64,000 nt of DNA from positions 62,001 to 126,000 of the forward strand of contig NZ_BDAZ01000018.1 of the NCBI RefSeq assembly GCF_001612725.1. Reading direction: 5' to 3'. A model generated the notes under the pieces. The model was not told where the DNA came from, made no database searches, and saw only the letters and a list, made by a program, of their open reading frames with translations. How positions within the stretch are numbered: the first letter of the stretch is position 1; each line of letters starts with the position of its first letter. The translations under genes were made by a program, and so were the position numbers. Shown piece after piece: positions 36,331 through 45,645 of this stretch. Source of the stretch: Nocardia anaemiae NBRC 100462 (lineage in GTDB: Bacteria; Actinomycetota; Actinomycetes; Mycobacteriales; Mycobacteriaceae).

Positions 36331-36612
36331 GTGAGCATGATTCTCGCCGCGTTACACGACACCGTGCTAGCCGAGGTCAGTAATCCGACACCGGAGGCGC
36401 CGCCGCTGGCGGACAAACTGATGCAAATGGGTCGGTATTTCACCTGGCTGATTCAGTTGTCGGGAGTCACCGCCATTACCTACGGCGGCGGTCGGTTCGC
36501 CTGGGAGAAATGGTCCGGGGGCGGGTTGCAGTCGCCGAAGATGATCGCCAGTGCGATGGCCGGTGGCGCGGTCGCCACCAGTGCGGGCACGATCATGAAT
36601 GCCGTGCTCTAG
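36331..36612 (+). CDS. Small two-helix membrane protein, unknown
   Basis: 93 residues. The start is set by AAGGAG (36319-36324) six bases before the GTG at 36331. Two hydrophobic segments are separated by a short polar loop (FTWLIQLSGVTAITYGGG and MIASAMAGGAVATSAGTIMNAVL), with an amphipathic N-terminal helix. This outline recalls small pilin-like or TrbC-like subunits found in conjugative or secretion loci, but no such genes are near, so I leave it unknown. A hairpin terminator follows. Confidence 0.6.
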   Translation: MSMILAALHDTVLAEVSNPTPEAPPLADKLMQMGRYFTWLIQLSGVTAITYGGGRFAWEKWSGGGLQSPKMIASAMAGGAVATSAGTIMNAVL

Positions 36613-36640
36613 CGACCGCATACCATCCGTTCGAATCGAG

Positions 36641-36666
36641 CGCCCGTACGAAAAGTCGTGCGGGCG
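36641..36666 (+). terminator. Hairpin after the small membrane gene
   Basis: CGCCCGTACG (36641-36650) pairs with CGTGCGGGCG (36657-36666), a 10-bp stem with one G:U pair, around AAAAGT. It lies 29 bp past the stop, before the aminotransferase start. Confidence 0.65.
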
Positions 36667-36694
36667 TTCATCGACGCTGAGCGAGGGATTCGAT

Positions 36695-37690
36695 ATGTCG
36701 CCGACCTCGGAATTGGAGCATAGGCTCGCGCTGGACGAAAGTCCCTATGGCCCTTTGCCATCCGTGCGTGCCGCGTTACGGGGCGCACGAATAGTGCCGA
36801 ATCGGTATCCGGAGTACCTGCCGCGCAGGCTGCCCGGGATGATCGCCGAACGGCTCGGCATACCGCCCGAGCAGGTGGTGGTCGGCGCGGGTGCCACCGG
36901 AGTCATCACGAAGATCCTGCGAGAGTTCCTCGCGCCCGGCAACGGCGTCGTGATGGCGACGCCGACCTTCGACGGATATCCGCTGCTGACCGAGACCATC
37001 GGCGGTCGGGCGGTGCAGATTCCACTCACCGCGGACGGTCGGCAGGATCTCGACGCCATGAGCGATGCCATCGATGCTTGCACGCGAGTGGTTGTGCTGT
37101 GCAGTCCGCACAATCCGACCGGCACCCGCATCGGACAGGTCGAACTGGAGGGTTTCCTCGATCGGACCGATCCGTCGGTGACGGTCCTGCTCGACGAGGC
37201 GTATATCGACTTCGTCGCGGTGACGGATCGGTTGGGCGCGACCGATTTGGTTGCGCGGTATCCGAATCTGGTTGTGACGCGGACCTTCTCGAAGGCGTAC
37301 GGATTGGCGGCGCTGCGAGTCGGGTACGCGATCGGCGCGGTCCCGGTAATCGCGCGAATTCGACGGTGGCAGTTGCCGTTCCGGGTGACCGCGCTGGCCG
37401 AGACCGGTGTGCGGGCCTGTTATGACGCCGAAGCGGAATTGGCGGTACGCACCGCGGCGATCACCCACGAATGCGGTCGGCTCACCGAAGGGTTGCGCGA
37501 GCTGGGGTTCGCGGTGCCGACGAGCGCGGCGAATTTCGTGTACCTGGATACCTGCCGTCCCGCCGAAATCGACCGGCTCGGTGCGGCTTTCGTGCGCGAC
37601 GGAATCCAGGTCAAGCATTGCGGCACAGGTATCAGGATTACCGTCGGCAATGCCGCGGCGACGGATAGGGTGCTTGCCGCGGCACGCTGA
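36695..37690 (+). CDS. PLP-dependent aminotransferase, HisC-like
   Basis: A 331-residue class I/II aminotransferase from the ATG at 36695. LALDESPYGPLPSVRAAL and YPEYLPRRLPGMIAERLG match the histidinol-phosphate/aromatic aminotransferase (HisC/Pat) branch. SPHNPTGT binds cofactor, LLDEAYIDF is the Asp/Tyr block, and TRTFSKAYGLAALRVGYAIG holds the Schiff-base Lys. IRITVGNAAATDRVLAA is the Arg-containing end. With no his genes nearby, it is more likely a paralogue for aromatic or special amino acids. Confidence 0.88.
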   Translation: MSPTSELEHRLALDESPYGPLPSVRAALRGARIVPNRYPEYLPRRLPGMIAERLGIPPEQVVVGAGATGVITKILREFLAPGNGVVMATPTFDGYPLLTETIGGRAVQIPLTADGRQDLDAMSDAIDACTRVVVLCSPHNPTGTRIGQVELEGFLDRTDPSVTVLLDEAYIDFVAVTDRLGATDLVARYPNLVVTRTFSKAYGLAALRVGYAIGAVPVIARIRRWQLPFRVTALAETGVRACYDAEAELAVRTAAITHECGRLTEGLRELGFAVPTSAANFVYLDTCRPAEIDRLGAAFVRDGIQVKHCGTGIRITVGNAAATDRVLAAAR

Positions 37691-37707
37691 ACTCCGGTTG
37701 TGGTCGG

Positions 37708-38298
37708 TCAGCGGGCGCGGTCGTAGACCAGCGCGATCTCGCCGAGTTCGCCGGTTTCCTGGTGTGCGAGAGTCCATTTCGAAGCTGGCAGGCCGTCGTC
37801 GAACAGTCGTGGTCCGCCTCCGGCGATTTCGGGGCAGATGATGAGATAGAGCCGGTCGAGCAGGTCTGCCGCGAGGAGCGGTTTGATGACGCTCGGGCTG
37901 CTATTGACCAGGATATCGCCCGCGCCGGTGGTCTTCAGTTCGGTGACGATGTCGGCAGCGGGGGCGTTCACGATGCGGGTTCGTTCCCACGGCGCGTCGG
38001 TCAAGGTGGTCGAGAAGACCACCTTTTCGGTATCGACCAGCCATTTCGCGTATCCGCGGTCACGTGGATCGGCATTCTCGTCCTGGGCGACCGTCGGCCA
38101 GAACCCGAGGAAGCCTTCGGCATTGAGTCGGCCGAGCAAGGCCGTTGTGGCGTTGTCCCAGATGCGGTTCATGTGGTTTCGTGCGACTTCGGTGGTCGCG
38201 TAGGGGATGATCGCGCCCATATCAGCGGGCCCACCTGGGCCGTGGTAGCGCCCGTCGAGGGTGAGGCTGATGTTCGCGGTCACCTTGCGTCTGGTCAT
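37708..38298 (-). CDS. Dihydrofolate-reductase-like protein (RibD C-terminal fold)
   Basis: 196 residues. RRKVTANISLTLDGRYHGPGG is the typical start; WDNATTALLGRLNAEGF, VVFSTTLTDAPWERTRIV and GAGDILVNSSPSVIKPLL complete the DHFR-like fold shared by RibD_C proteins. They reduce folate- or pterin-like substrates with NAD(P)H, but most members are uncharacterised. The gene converges on the aminotransferase with a 17-bp gap. The 237 bp beyond its start hold no gene that I can see. Confidence 0.85.
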   Translation of the reverse strand: MTRRKVTANISLTLDGRYHGPGGPADMGAIIPYATTEVARNHMNRIWDNATTALLGRLNAEGFLGFWPTVAQDENADPRDRGYAKWLVDTEKVVFSTTLTDAPWERTRIVNAPAADIVTELKTTGAGDILVNSSPSVIKPLLAADLLDRLYLIICPEIAGGGPRLFDDGLPASKWTLAHQETGELGEIALVYDRAR

Positions 38299-38535
38299 GC
38301 TGTGCTTCCTGTTCGATTCGAGGGTTACAGTCTGCAGATCATCTCGTCATAGGTAGTCGCGGCACATCGGTATCAGCTGCGCGAATCCTCGACGACGGCA
38401 CTCGAGGACCGTGGTAGTCGATCAGCTCTGTCGCAGCGCCGACAGAAGTGTCCTCTCCATCTTTCTCGAACTGCTCGGCGTCCGGCCGCCGAGGTCAGAG
38501 GCATATGCGTCGGAGTGATTGTCGGACTCGGTGTG

Positions 38536-39327
38536 TCAGCGTTTGTAGCGTTGGCCGTCGGCGAGCTGTTCGGTGACTTTGTCGCTGCCGCTACGGCGTT
38601 GGATCGCGGCGGACAGACCGGGGGCGATACCGCCGAGCCGGGCGATCAGTCGCAGACTCAGCGGTGCCACGTCGAGTTCGGCGAGGTTGTGCTCGATTGC
38701 TCGGATGGTCGTGCGGGCGACGTCGTGCGGCGAGCGGGTGCGGACTCCACGTGGCAGGGTGGCGCCGGAGTCGGCGAACATTCCCGCCTCGCTGATGTAG
38801 CCGGGGAATATCGTCGAGACGCCGACATCGTGGGGACGCATGTCTTCGCGCAGGGCGAGGGCGAAGCCGCGCAACCCGAATTTAGTGGCGTTGTAGAGCG
38901 ACGCTTGCGCGGAGGCGGTTTTGCCGGACAGCGAGGAGATGAAGACCAGGTGCCCGCGACGTCGGGCAACCATCTGTTGGGAAGCGAGTTTGGCCATCAC
39001 GATGGGTGCACGGAGGTTGACGCCGAGAGCGCGGTCGATCTGGTCGAGTGTGTAGTCGGCCAGCAGACCCGTCGCGGGCAGCGCGGCGTTGGCCACGAGC
39101 ACGTCGATCTCGCCCATCTCGACCAAGAGTTCGAAGATCGAGTCCAGATCGGTCAGGTCGGCGGGGATCGCCCGGCCACCCACTTTCTCGGCCAGTGGCT
39201 CGAGCAGGTCGGTGCGGCGGCCGGTGAGGATCATCTCGCTGCCGCGCTCGGCCAAGGCCTGCGCCAGGATTTGTCCGATCCCGCCGGTGGCCCCGGTCAA
39301 CAGCACCTTCGCGCCCTGTAGGTCCAT
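38536..39327 (-). CDS. Short-chain dehydrogenase, SDR family
   Basis: 263 residues from the ATG at 39327. TGATGGIGQILAQAL binds the cofactor; VANAALP, VFISSLSGK (catalytic Ser), YNATKFGLRGF (YxxxK) and FPGYISEAGMF are the SDR series. The helical tail (IARLGGIAPGLSAAIQRRSG) and the long C-terminus fit the group acting on hydrophobic substrates. It is preceded by a short inverted repeat and, beyond it, by an AraC regulator in the same direction, so AraC-dependent control is plausible. Confidence 0.9.
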   Translation of the reverse strand: MDLQGAKVLLTGATGGIGQILAQALAERGSEMILTGRRTDLLEPLAEKVGGRAIPADLTDLDSIFELLVEMGEIDVLVANAALPATGLLADYTLDQIDRALGVNLRAPIVMAKLASQQMVARRRGHLVFISSLSGKTASAQASLYNATKFGLRGFALALREDMRPHDVGVSTIFPGYISEAGMFADSGATLPRGVRTRSPHDVARTTIRAIEHNLAELDVAPLSLRLIARLGGIAPGLSAAIQRRSGSDKVTEQLADGQRYKR

Positions 39328-39366
39328 GTCACCTGCTCCGATCGCGCGCCATGCCGTTGAGCGGCG

Positions 39367-39386
39367 CGAGTTCGGGCACGAACTCG
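39367..39386. promoter_or_regulatory. 8-bp perfect inverted repeat before the SDR gene
   Basis: CGAGTTCG (39367-39374) and CGAACTCG (39379-39386) flank GGCA, 40 bp upstream of the SDR start on the minus strand. It could be an operator for the AraC protein encoded just beyond or a hairpin ending that gene. Confidence 0.45.
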
Positions 39387-39452
39387 AATGACGAGCGATT
39401 TCGGGCAACGGCGATTGGATCGTAAACGCGCATGGCCCGATCCTGGCCCACG

Positions 39453-40328
39453 TCAGGGGCGCAGGTCTTGTACTAATGTTCCTTCCTTCGCGAACGCGAG
39501 ATGATCTGCGGCGAACTCTTTGTTACCGGCCAACATCATCGGCGTCGTACCGCTGAACGCCACAACGTCGCGATGCAGATGGGACTGGTCGACGTACCCG
39601 CAGTCGGCCGCGACCCGCGCCGCGGTGTGGCCAGCGGCCAACCGGTGCACAGCGTGATCGAACCGCACCAGACTCGCGGCGCGTTTCGGGGGCAGACCCA
39701 CCTGCGAGGCGAATCGGGTCCACAGCCGCTTGCGACTCCACCCGAGCTCCACCGCCAGGTCTTCGACCCGAACCCCGCCCCGGCTCACGACGATGCTGTC
39801 CCACGCCCAGATCACCTCCGGGTCCATCGGCCGCCCCTCGGTGCCTCGACAGGCCAGCGACGCATTCACCAACGCGAAACGGTCCTCCCAGGACGCGGCA
39901 TCACCCAACTGTTCACGAAGCCGGGACCCGTCCCGACCCCATAAGTCGTCGAGGGCGACCACGGCACGGTCCAGTTCCCCTGGACAGACTCCCAGCACCA
40001 TGTGGGCGGCCGGTGGGGACAGCCGTACTTCGACGCACTCGATGCGCCGCCCTCGCAAACGAACAGCGTGGGGCGCGAGCCCGGCGACCAGGCCGCCCAA
40101 CCCGCGACGACCGGTGGCGTCGTCCACGACCATGGGGCCGTCACCGAACGCAACGACCAGCGTGACGGCGGGATGCGGGACAACCGGCAGCTCGACCGGA
40201 GCCGTGTTCCGACCGCGGAACCCGGCCATGGCAACCCCAGCTGGCCCGGCCTGCCGCACCGGCCGCGCGATATCCCAGGCTTCGGCCTCCCCGACTCCTG
40301 CGCCACGTCCATGTCTGCCCGATCGCAT
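39453..40328 (-). CDS. AraC-family transcriptional regulator
   Basis: 291 residues. The N-terminal part is a sensor domain of unclear type (RPVRQAGPAGVAMAGFRGRN, VVPHPAVTLVVAFGDGPMVV). The C-terminal two-HTH AraC domain covers about 185-265: VEDLAVELGWSRKRLWTRF, then ARVAADCGYVDQSHLHRDV and FSGTTPMML. Only three starts are plausible; I used the ATG at 40328. It lies between the SDR gene downstream and an acyl-CoA ligase gene upstream, all on the same strand. The target is unknown. Confidence 0.88.
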   Translation of the reverse strand: MRSGRHGRGAGVGEAEAWDIARPVRQAGPAGVAMAGFRGRNTAPVELPVVPHPAVTLVVAFGDGPMVVDDATGRRGLGGLVAGLAPHAVRLRGRRIECVEVRLSPPAAHMVLGVCPGELDRAVVALDDLWGRDGSRLREQLGDAASWEDRFALVNASLACRGTEGRPMDPEVIWAWDSIVVSRGGVRVEDLAVELGWSRKRLWTRFASQVGLPPKRAASLVRFDHAVHRLAAGHTAARVAADCGYVDQSHLHRDVVAFSGTTPMMLAGNKEFAADHLAFAKEGTLVQDLRP

Positions 40329-40407
40329 CGCCCCATGCTACGAGTCGGTGCGCCGCCCCAGCCACCGAAACCTCATGCGGGGCTTGTGGACTCAGTAGTT
40401 CAGTGGG

Positions 40408-42228
40408 TCATCGGGAGACGGTCTCCATAGTGGTGGGGGTGTGTACCCCAGCGGGTTGCGGGTCGGCGTAGAGCAGGTCGATGTCGGCGGCGTACGTCTC
40501 GTTGATGGGTTTGCGCCGAAGTTTCATGGTGAGGGTGAGTTCGATGCCGCCGGGTTCCCAGAAGGTCGGGAGCAGGCGGAAGCGTTTGATCTGTTCGACG
40601 CGAGACAAGACTTGATTTGCGGAATCTATAGCGGCGCAGACTCGTTCGATGATTTCTGGATGCTCGACGAGTCCGGTGGCAATGAACGGCAGGCCATGGT
40701 CGGCGGCGAAACTCGCGGCGGTGTCGGGATCCAGTGTCACCAGGGCGGTGACATAGGGGCGGGCGTCGCCGATGGCGACGACGGTGCCGATCAGACCGGA
40801 GGCCGCGCGCACCGCGTTCTCGATATTGGCGGGTGACATGTTCTTTCCCGACGCATTGATGATGAGTTCTTTCTTGCGGTCCACGACGCGCAGACAGCCG
40901 TTGTCGTCGCGGGTCATCACATCGCCGGTGGCCAGCCAGCCGTCGGTGTCGATGGCCTCGGCCGTCTTCGCCGGTTCGCCACGATAGCCCTTCATGACCA
41001 GGGGGCCGCGCACGAACAGCTCACCGTCGTCCGCGAGCCGCATCTCCATACCCGGAACCAGACGCCCGACGGTGCCGAGTTCGGTTGGGTCGTACGGAGA
41101 TACGCTGGCGATGCACGTAAGTTCGGACATGCCCCAGATTTCGGAGATGGGCAGTCCGAGCGCCGCGAAGAAGGCAAGGGTGTCGGCGGGGATCGGGGCG
41201 GCGCCGGAGATGGCCCATTTCAGTTCGGAGAAGCCGAGTTTCGCGCGCAACGCCGACAGTACGGCGGCATCGGCTTTCTCGAATTCGGCGGCCAGGTCGG
41301 CCGGAACGGGGGTTCCGGCGCGGAGTAGATCCATGCGTGCGTGTGCGGTGTCGAGCGCCCAGCGCAGGGCTGCGGCGCGCGCCGCATCGGGTTCATTGGC
41401 GACACCGAGTTCTATCGCGGCCTTCAGCTTCTCCCACACCCGCGGTACCGCGCCCCAGATGGTCGGGCGGCAGTCCGGCAGCGCGGCCGCGATGAGCGCG
41501 GGTTCGGCTACCACCGTCACCTGGGTGCCGAAGACTATTTGCAGATAGAGCGCGGTCAATCGGTCGGCGATATGGGCCGAGGGCATGAACGAAGTGATCC
41601 GGTCACCGAATTCGATCGGCAGCACCTGGGCCAGTGCATAGGCCTCGAACAGCAAGTTGTCGTGGGTGGTTTCGACGCCCTTGGGGTTCCCGGTGGTACC
41701 GGAGGTGTAGATGAGCGTGGCGACATCATCGGGTTTTGCGTCTTTCCAGGACTTCTCGAAATCGAAGTCGGTGGTGCCGAGCGTCTGCAACTGCCGCAGG
41801 GTCAGCGTGCCTTCGATCGGATCGCCGTCCAATACGACGATGTGTGCGGGGGCCGCGCCGGAGCGTCGGATGCGGTCGAGGTATCGGGCCTCACAGACCA
41901 CCACCGACGCCCCCGCATTGCCCAGCACATGGGCGATTCCCTCCGGCGGCAATGTGTTGTAGACGGAGAACGACGTAGCTCCGGTGTGCAGTGCGCCGAC
42001 GTCGATCGGGTAGAACTCCATCCGGTTGCCCATCATCAGGGCCACGGTGTCACCGCGGCCGATGCCGAGCGCGGCGAAACCGGCGGCGATACGACGCACC
42101 TGCGCGGCGTATTCACTCCAAGTGAGCTCCTGGGTACCGCCGACCGTGCGCACCGCGACGGCGTCGGGATCGAGGGCCGCGTTGTGTTGGAAGGCGGCGC
42201 AGAGTGTGTCGAAACGGAGAGCGCTCAT
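40408..42228 (-). CDS. Long-chain fatty-acid/aryl CoA ligase (FadD-type)
   Basis: A 606-residue AMP-forming ligase that activates a carboxylic acid to its CoA thioester. LIYTSGTTGNPKGVETTH is the phosphate-binding loop; IWGMSELTC and GWLATGDVMTRDDNGCLRVVDRKKELIINASG span the A-domain core and hinge, and LTLTMKLRRKPI carries the C-terminal Lys region. The size and motif set match long-chain (FadD15-like) ligases. It is the last gene of the Baeyer-Villiger operon, 54 bp after the SDR, and would activate the acid released by that pathway. Confidence 0.92.
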   Translation of the reverse strand: MSALRFDTLCAAFQHNAALDPDAVAVRTVGGTQELTWSEYAAQVRRIAAGFAALGIGRGDTVALMMGNRMEFYPIDVGALHTGATSFSVYNTLPPEGIAHVLGNAGASVVVCEARYLDRIRRSGAAPAHIVVLDGDPIEGTLTLRQLQTLGTTDFDFEKSWKDAKPDDVATLIYTSGTTGNPKGVETTHDNLLFEAYALAQVLPIEFGDRITSFMPSAHIADRLTALYLQIVFGTQVTVVAEPALIAAALPDCRPTIWGAVPRVWEKLKAAIELGVANEPDAARAAALRWALDTAHARMDLLRAGTPVPADLAAEFEKADAAVLSALRAKLGFSELKWAISGAAPIPADTLAFFAALGLPISEIWGMSELTCIASVSPYDPTELGTVGRLVPGMEMRLADDGELFVRGPLVMKGYRGEPAKTAEAIDTDGWLATGDVMTRDDNGCLRVVDRKKELIINASGKNMSPANIENAVRAASGLIGTVVAIGDARPYVTALVTLDPDTAASFAADHGLPFIATGLVEHPEIIERVCAAIDSANQVLSRVEQIKRFRLLPTFWEPGGIELTLTMKLRRKPINETYAADIDLLYADPQPAGVHTPTTMETVSR

Positions 42229-42282
42229 GACTATTCTTTCTTCAGATGGCCTGTGCGGCAGTCGATTCGAGGGCGTCGATGT

Positions 42283-43137
42283 TCATGGCCGCACCCGAGC
42301 TTCCACCGCACGCACCAGCTCGTGCACGCGCGGGTCGCGCGCGAGACGGGTATCGAGCACTACATTCATCGCACCACGCAGCAGCGCGTATGGTCCCCAG
42401 CCGGTCGCGGGTGCGATGGTGCGCGGGGCGCGTTGTTCGATGCCGTCGGCGACTGCCCGCGCGGCCTGTGCCGCGGTGATCCGGCGGCTCAGCGGCCACG
42501 GGAGCAGTTCGTCGAGGGCGCGACCGAGGTGGTCATCATCGAGGGTGGCATGGGTCATGGCGGTGTCGACGATGCCGAAATAGGCGACCCCGGCGGTCGC
42601 GCCGAACGGTGAAAGCTCCACGCGCAGTGCCCGTCCCAGCTGCTCTACACCAGCCTTGCTGATCATGTACGGCGCACCCGCCATCCCCGGCGCGAAGGCC
42701 GCGCACGAGGACACAACCACGACATGGCCGCGGGCCGTCACAACATGATCGAGCGCCGGGCGCACGGTGTTGAACACGCCGGTCAGGTTGATATCGATGA
42801 CGCGGTCGAAGTCCCGGCCGTCGATGGTGCGCAGCGTGGCCGGACGCGGCACCACACCCGCATTGGCCACCACCACGTTCAGACAGCCGAAGTGATCGAC
42901 CGTGTCCGTGATCGCCCGATTCATGGCCGCTCGATCCGCTACGTCGGCGGCGAACGGCAGAGCGCGCGGGCCGAGGGCGGTCGCGGCCGCGGTGAGGCCC
43001 GCACCGTCGATATCGACCAGCGCGACCGATGCGCCCCGCGCGTGCAGAATATCCGCCAGTTCACGACCGATACCCTGCGCGGCCCCGGTGATCAACACGA
43101 CCTTACCGTCCACGTCGTAGCGGCGGCTTCCGATCAT
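42283..43137 (-). CDS. Short-chain dehydrogenase in the Baeyer-Villiger operon
   Basis: 284 residues. KVVLITGAAQGIGREL binds the cofactor; VVVANAGVVP, VVVVSSCAAF (Ser), YMISKAGVEQL (YxxxK) and GIVDTAMTHA follow. It would interconvert an alcohol and ketone, supplying or removing the ketone for the neighbouring flavin monooxygenase. Its ATG overlaps the monooxygenase stop by four bases (ATGA), so they are co-translated. Confidence 0.91.
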   Translation of the reverse strand: MIGSRRYDVDGKVVLITGAAQGIGRELADILHARGASVALVDIDGAGLTAAATALGPRALPFAADVADRAAMNRAITDTVDHFGCLNVVVANAGVVPRPATLRTIDGRDFDRVIDINLTGVFNTVRPALDHVVTARGHVVVVSSCAAFAPGMAGAPYMISKAGVEQLGRALRVELSPFGATAGVAYFGIVDTAMTHATLDDDHLGRALDELLPWPLSRRITAAQAARAVADGIEQRAPRTIAPATGWGPYALLRGAMNVVLDTRLARDPRVHELVRAVEARVRP

Positions 43138-44591
43138 GTGGTCACCTCATAAGCGTCGGCGTCGAAAGTGCGTGTGCGACGGCGGTATTCGAAACTCCAG
43201 TTCGGATACAGTCCGGCATTGAGCCCGTCGGGTGTGGTGTAGTAGCTCGTGCAGCCACCCGTGAGCCAGACGCTGGTAGAACTACGACGCGCCATTTCGG
43301 CGAGGAACTTCTCCTGGGCTTCTGGCTGCACCTCTATACGGCGAACTCCATTGCGGCGCACCGATTTCAGCGCATCGACAATGTAGGTGATCTGCGATTC
43401 GATCATATAGATGGCCGATTGGTTTCCGGCCGCGCCGAAGGGGCCCAGCGTGCAGAAGAAGTTGGGAAATCCGGCGACCGCCGCACCGAGGTAGCTCTGC
43501 GGTTGCTTGTGGTAGAGCTCGGCGAGTGAGACCCCGTCGCGGCCGATGAGCCGTTCGTAGGCGGTGGGAATCGGGGTGAACCCGGTGCCGTGGATTATGG
43601 TGTCGACTTCGTGTTCGGTGCCGTCGCGCAGCACGATCGAATGCGGCCGCACCTCGGCGATGCCCTGGGTGACGACCTCGACATTGGGCTGGTCCAGCGC
43701 GGGCAGATAGGCGTCGGAGAAGATGGCGCGCTTGCAGCCGATTACATAGTCGGGTGTCAAGTTCTTGCGTAACAACGGGTTTCGCACCTGACGCAACAGC
43801 TGCAACCGGGCCAGGCCTTCATAGGGATGCCGAAAGCGCTGGTCAACCAGCGAGATCAACCCGAACGCCTCGATGGCCGAGTACCACAGACCGCGAACGG
43901 CCTTCTGCGCCAGTGGAATATTGCGCAGCAGATACCGTTCGGCTGGCAGCGTCCTGCGGTCCATGCGCGGCACGATCCACGGCGCGGAGCGTTGGAACAG
44001 CAGCAGTTTGCCGACCCGGGGCTGGATCTCGGGCACGAACTGCACGGCGGAGGCACCGGTGCCGATGACCGCGACGCGCTCGCCGGTGAGATCGTGGTCG
44101 TGATCCCAGTGCAGTGAATGAAAGCTCTTGCCCGCGAATGTGTCCAGTCCTGGTAGGTCAGGATACTTCGCCTCCGCGAAGATGCCCGTCGCCGACACGA
44201 GAAAGTCCGCTGTGCGGGAACCCCGGGTGGTCTCGATGCGCCACAACGATGCGGCCTCGTCCCAACGGGCGTCGAGCACCTCCGCGCCGAAGCGAATGGA
44301 GCGGACCACATCGTGGTCGACGGCCACCGAACGGAGGTATGCGAGGATCTCGGTTTGCTTGCCGTAGGTGCGTGACCAGTCCGGGTTCGGCGCGAACGAG
44401 TAGCTGTACAGCTGCGAAGGGACGTCGCACGCGCAACCGGGATAGGTATTGGCGCGCCAGGTTCCGCCCAGATCGTCGGCACGTTCCAGGACCACGAAGT
44501 CCTCGAATCCGGCCTCCCGCAGTTTCACCGCCAGCCCGATACCACCGAATCCCGCACCGATGACGGCTATATGGGTGTGTTCTACGTTCAT
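43134..44591 (-). CDS. Flavin-containing Baeyer-Villiger-type monooxygenase
   Basis: 485 residues from the ATG at 44591. FAD motif IAVIGAGFGGIGLAVKL; the BVMO fingerprint FxGxxxHxxxW is exact as FAGKSFHSLHW; the NADPH motif is VAVIGTGASAVQFVPEI; and DTIIHGTGFTPIPTAYE is also typical. These enzymes insert oxygen next to a ketone to give an ester or lactone. An in-frame upstream start (44669) would overlap the reductase. With the SDR, acyl-CoA ligase, reductase and hydrolase around it, it is the probable core of a ketone/sterol or lipid degradation operon. Confidence 0.93.
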   Translation of the reverse strand: MNVEHTHIAVIGAGFGGIGLAVKLREAGFEDFVVLERADDLGGTWRANTYPGCACDVPSQLYSYSFAPNPDWSRTYGKQTEILAYLRSVAVDHDVVRSIRFGAEVLDARWDEAASLWRIETTRGSRTADFLVSATGIFAEAKYPDLPGLDTFAGKSFHSLHWDHDHDLTGERVAVIGTGASAVQFVPEIQPRVGKLLLFQRSAPWIVPRMDRRTLPAERYLLRNIPLAQKAVRGLWYSAIEAFGLISLVDQRFRHPYEGLARLQLLRQVRNPLLRKNLTPDYVIGCKRAIFSDAYLPALDQPNVEVVTQGIAEVRPHSIVLRDGTEHEVDTIIHGTGFTPIPTAYERLIGRDGVSLAELYHKQPQSYLGAAVAGFPNFFCTLGPFGAAGNQSAIYMIESQITYIVDALKSVRRNGVRRIEVQPEAQEKFLAEMARRSSTSVWLTGGCTSYYTTPDGLNAGLYPNWSFEYRRRTRTFDADAYEVTT

Positions 44592-44604
44592 GGTCTCCGG
44601 CCGT

Positions 44605-45645
44605 TCAGAGGTCGAGTACGAGTTCGTCGCCAGTGGCGCGCGATACGCACGCCAGCATGTGATCGGCACGTTCGGATTCGGTGAGCAGCAGGTCGCGGTG
44701 ATCGACGGATCCGGCGGCGACGCCGACCTTGCAGGTGCCGCAGAAGCCCTGCTGGCAGGAGTAGGCGATATCCGGGAGCCGACGGCGCAGCGCGGTCAGC
44801 GCGGTCTCGTTCGCGGCGACGTGCACGGTGCCGCCGGTGCGGGCGAGGGTGATATCGAAGGCGCGGCCATCGGCGACCGGCAGCGCCGAGAAGCGCTCGG
44901 TGTGCAGCGACCCGGTCGGATTCAGCTCGAACATGCAACGCTGCGCCGCCAACAGCATCGGCGGCGGTCCGCAGACATACACGGCCGCACCGGGTTTCGC
45001 GCGAGCGATGAGTTCGGCGATATCCGGGACACCGAATTCGTCGTCGGGCCGGATATCCGCGCCGGGCAGCTCGTGCAGGAACGGCATAGTGTCGCGCGAT
45101 CGACCGACATACACCAGCCGACCACGCGAGCCCGCCGCTCGCGCCATCGGCAGGATCGGTGTGATGCCGATGCCACCGGCGAGGAAAAGATATGACGGGG
45201 CGTCGACGAAGGTGAATGCATTGCGCGGGCCCCGAATTCGCAGGCCATCGCCGGTGCGCAGCGCCTCGTGCACCTCCCGTGAGCCCCCGCCACCGTCCGG
45301 GATGAGGCGCACCGCGATCCGGTAGCGGAACCGATCCGACGGGTCCCCGCACAGCGAATACTGTCGCTGCCGTCCCGAGGGCAGAAATACATCCACGTGC
45401 GAGCCCGGTCGCCATTTCGGCAGCGGGCCACCCGCCGCCGCGCGTAGCGTCAGACTCACCACATCAGCGGTCTGGCGTTCGACCCTCTCGATGCGCACAT
45501 CGAGCTCGAACCCGGTGCGCCGCACCGGCTTCGGCCGCGACAGCAATGGCGCGGCGCCGCCTTTCACGAAGACGCTCTTATAGACGTCCATAATCGCGCC
45601 GAGCGCCCGCAGACTCACCGGCGTGCTATCGGTCGGCTCGCCCAT
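44605..45645 (-). CDS. FAD/FMN plus plant-type [2Fe-2S] oxidoreductase (phthalate dioxygenase reductase-like)
   Basis: 346 residues. A flavin domain with RQYSLCGDPSDRFRYRIAV (RxYSL), an NAD domain with FLAGGIGITPILPMARA and YVCGPPPMLLA, and a C-terminal plant-type ferredoxin domain whose four Cys are in YSCQQGFCGTCKVG and MLACVS. It passes electrons from NAD(P)H through flavin to the Fe-S cluster and then to an oxygenase, which the neighbouring metal-dependent protein may be. Its ATG shares one base with the stop of the hydrolase gene upstream. Confidence 0.91.
   Translation of the reverse strand: MGEPTDSTPVSLRALGAIMDVYKSVFVKGGAAPLLSRPKPVRRTGFELDVRIERVERQTADVVSLTLRAAAGGPLPKWRPGSHVDVFLPSGRQRQYSLCGDPSDRFRYRIAVRLIPDGGGGSREVHEALRTGDGLRIRGPRNAFTFVDAPSYLFLAGGIGITPILPMARAAGSRGRLVYVGRSRDTMPFLHELPGADIRPDDEFGVPDIAELIARAKPGAAVYVCGPPPMLLAAQRCMFELNPTGSLHTERFSALPVADGRAFDITLARTGGTVHVAANETALTALRRRLPDIAYSCQQGFCGTCKVGVAAGSVDHRDLLLTESERADHMLACVSRATGDELVLDL

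Noticed and set aside
41341..42612. 423-codon plus-strand frame
   Set aside because: Antisense to the acyl-CoA ligase, which has all family motifs.
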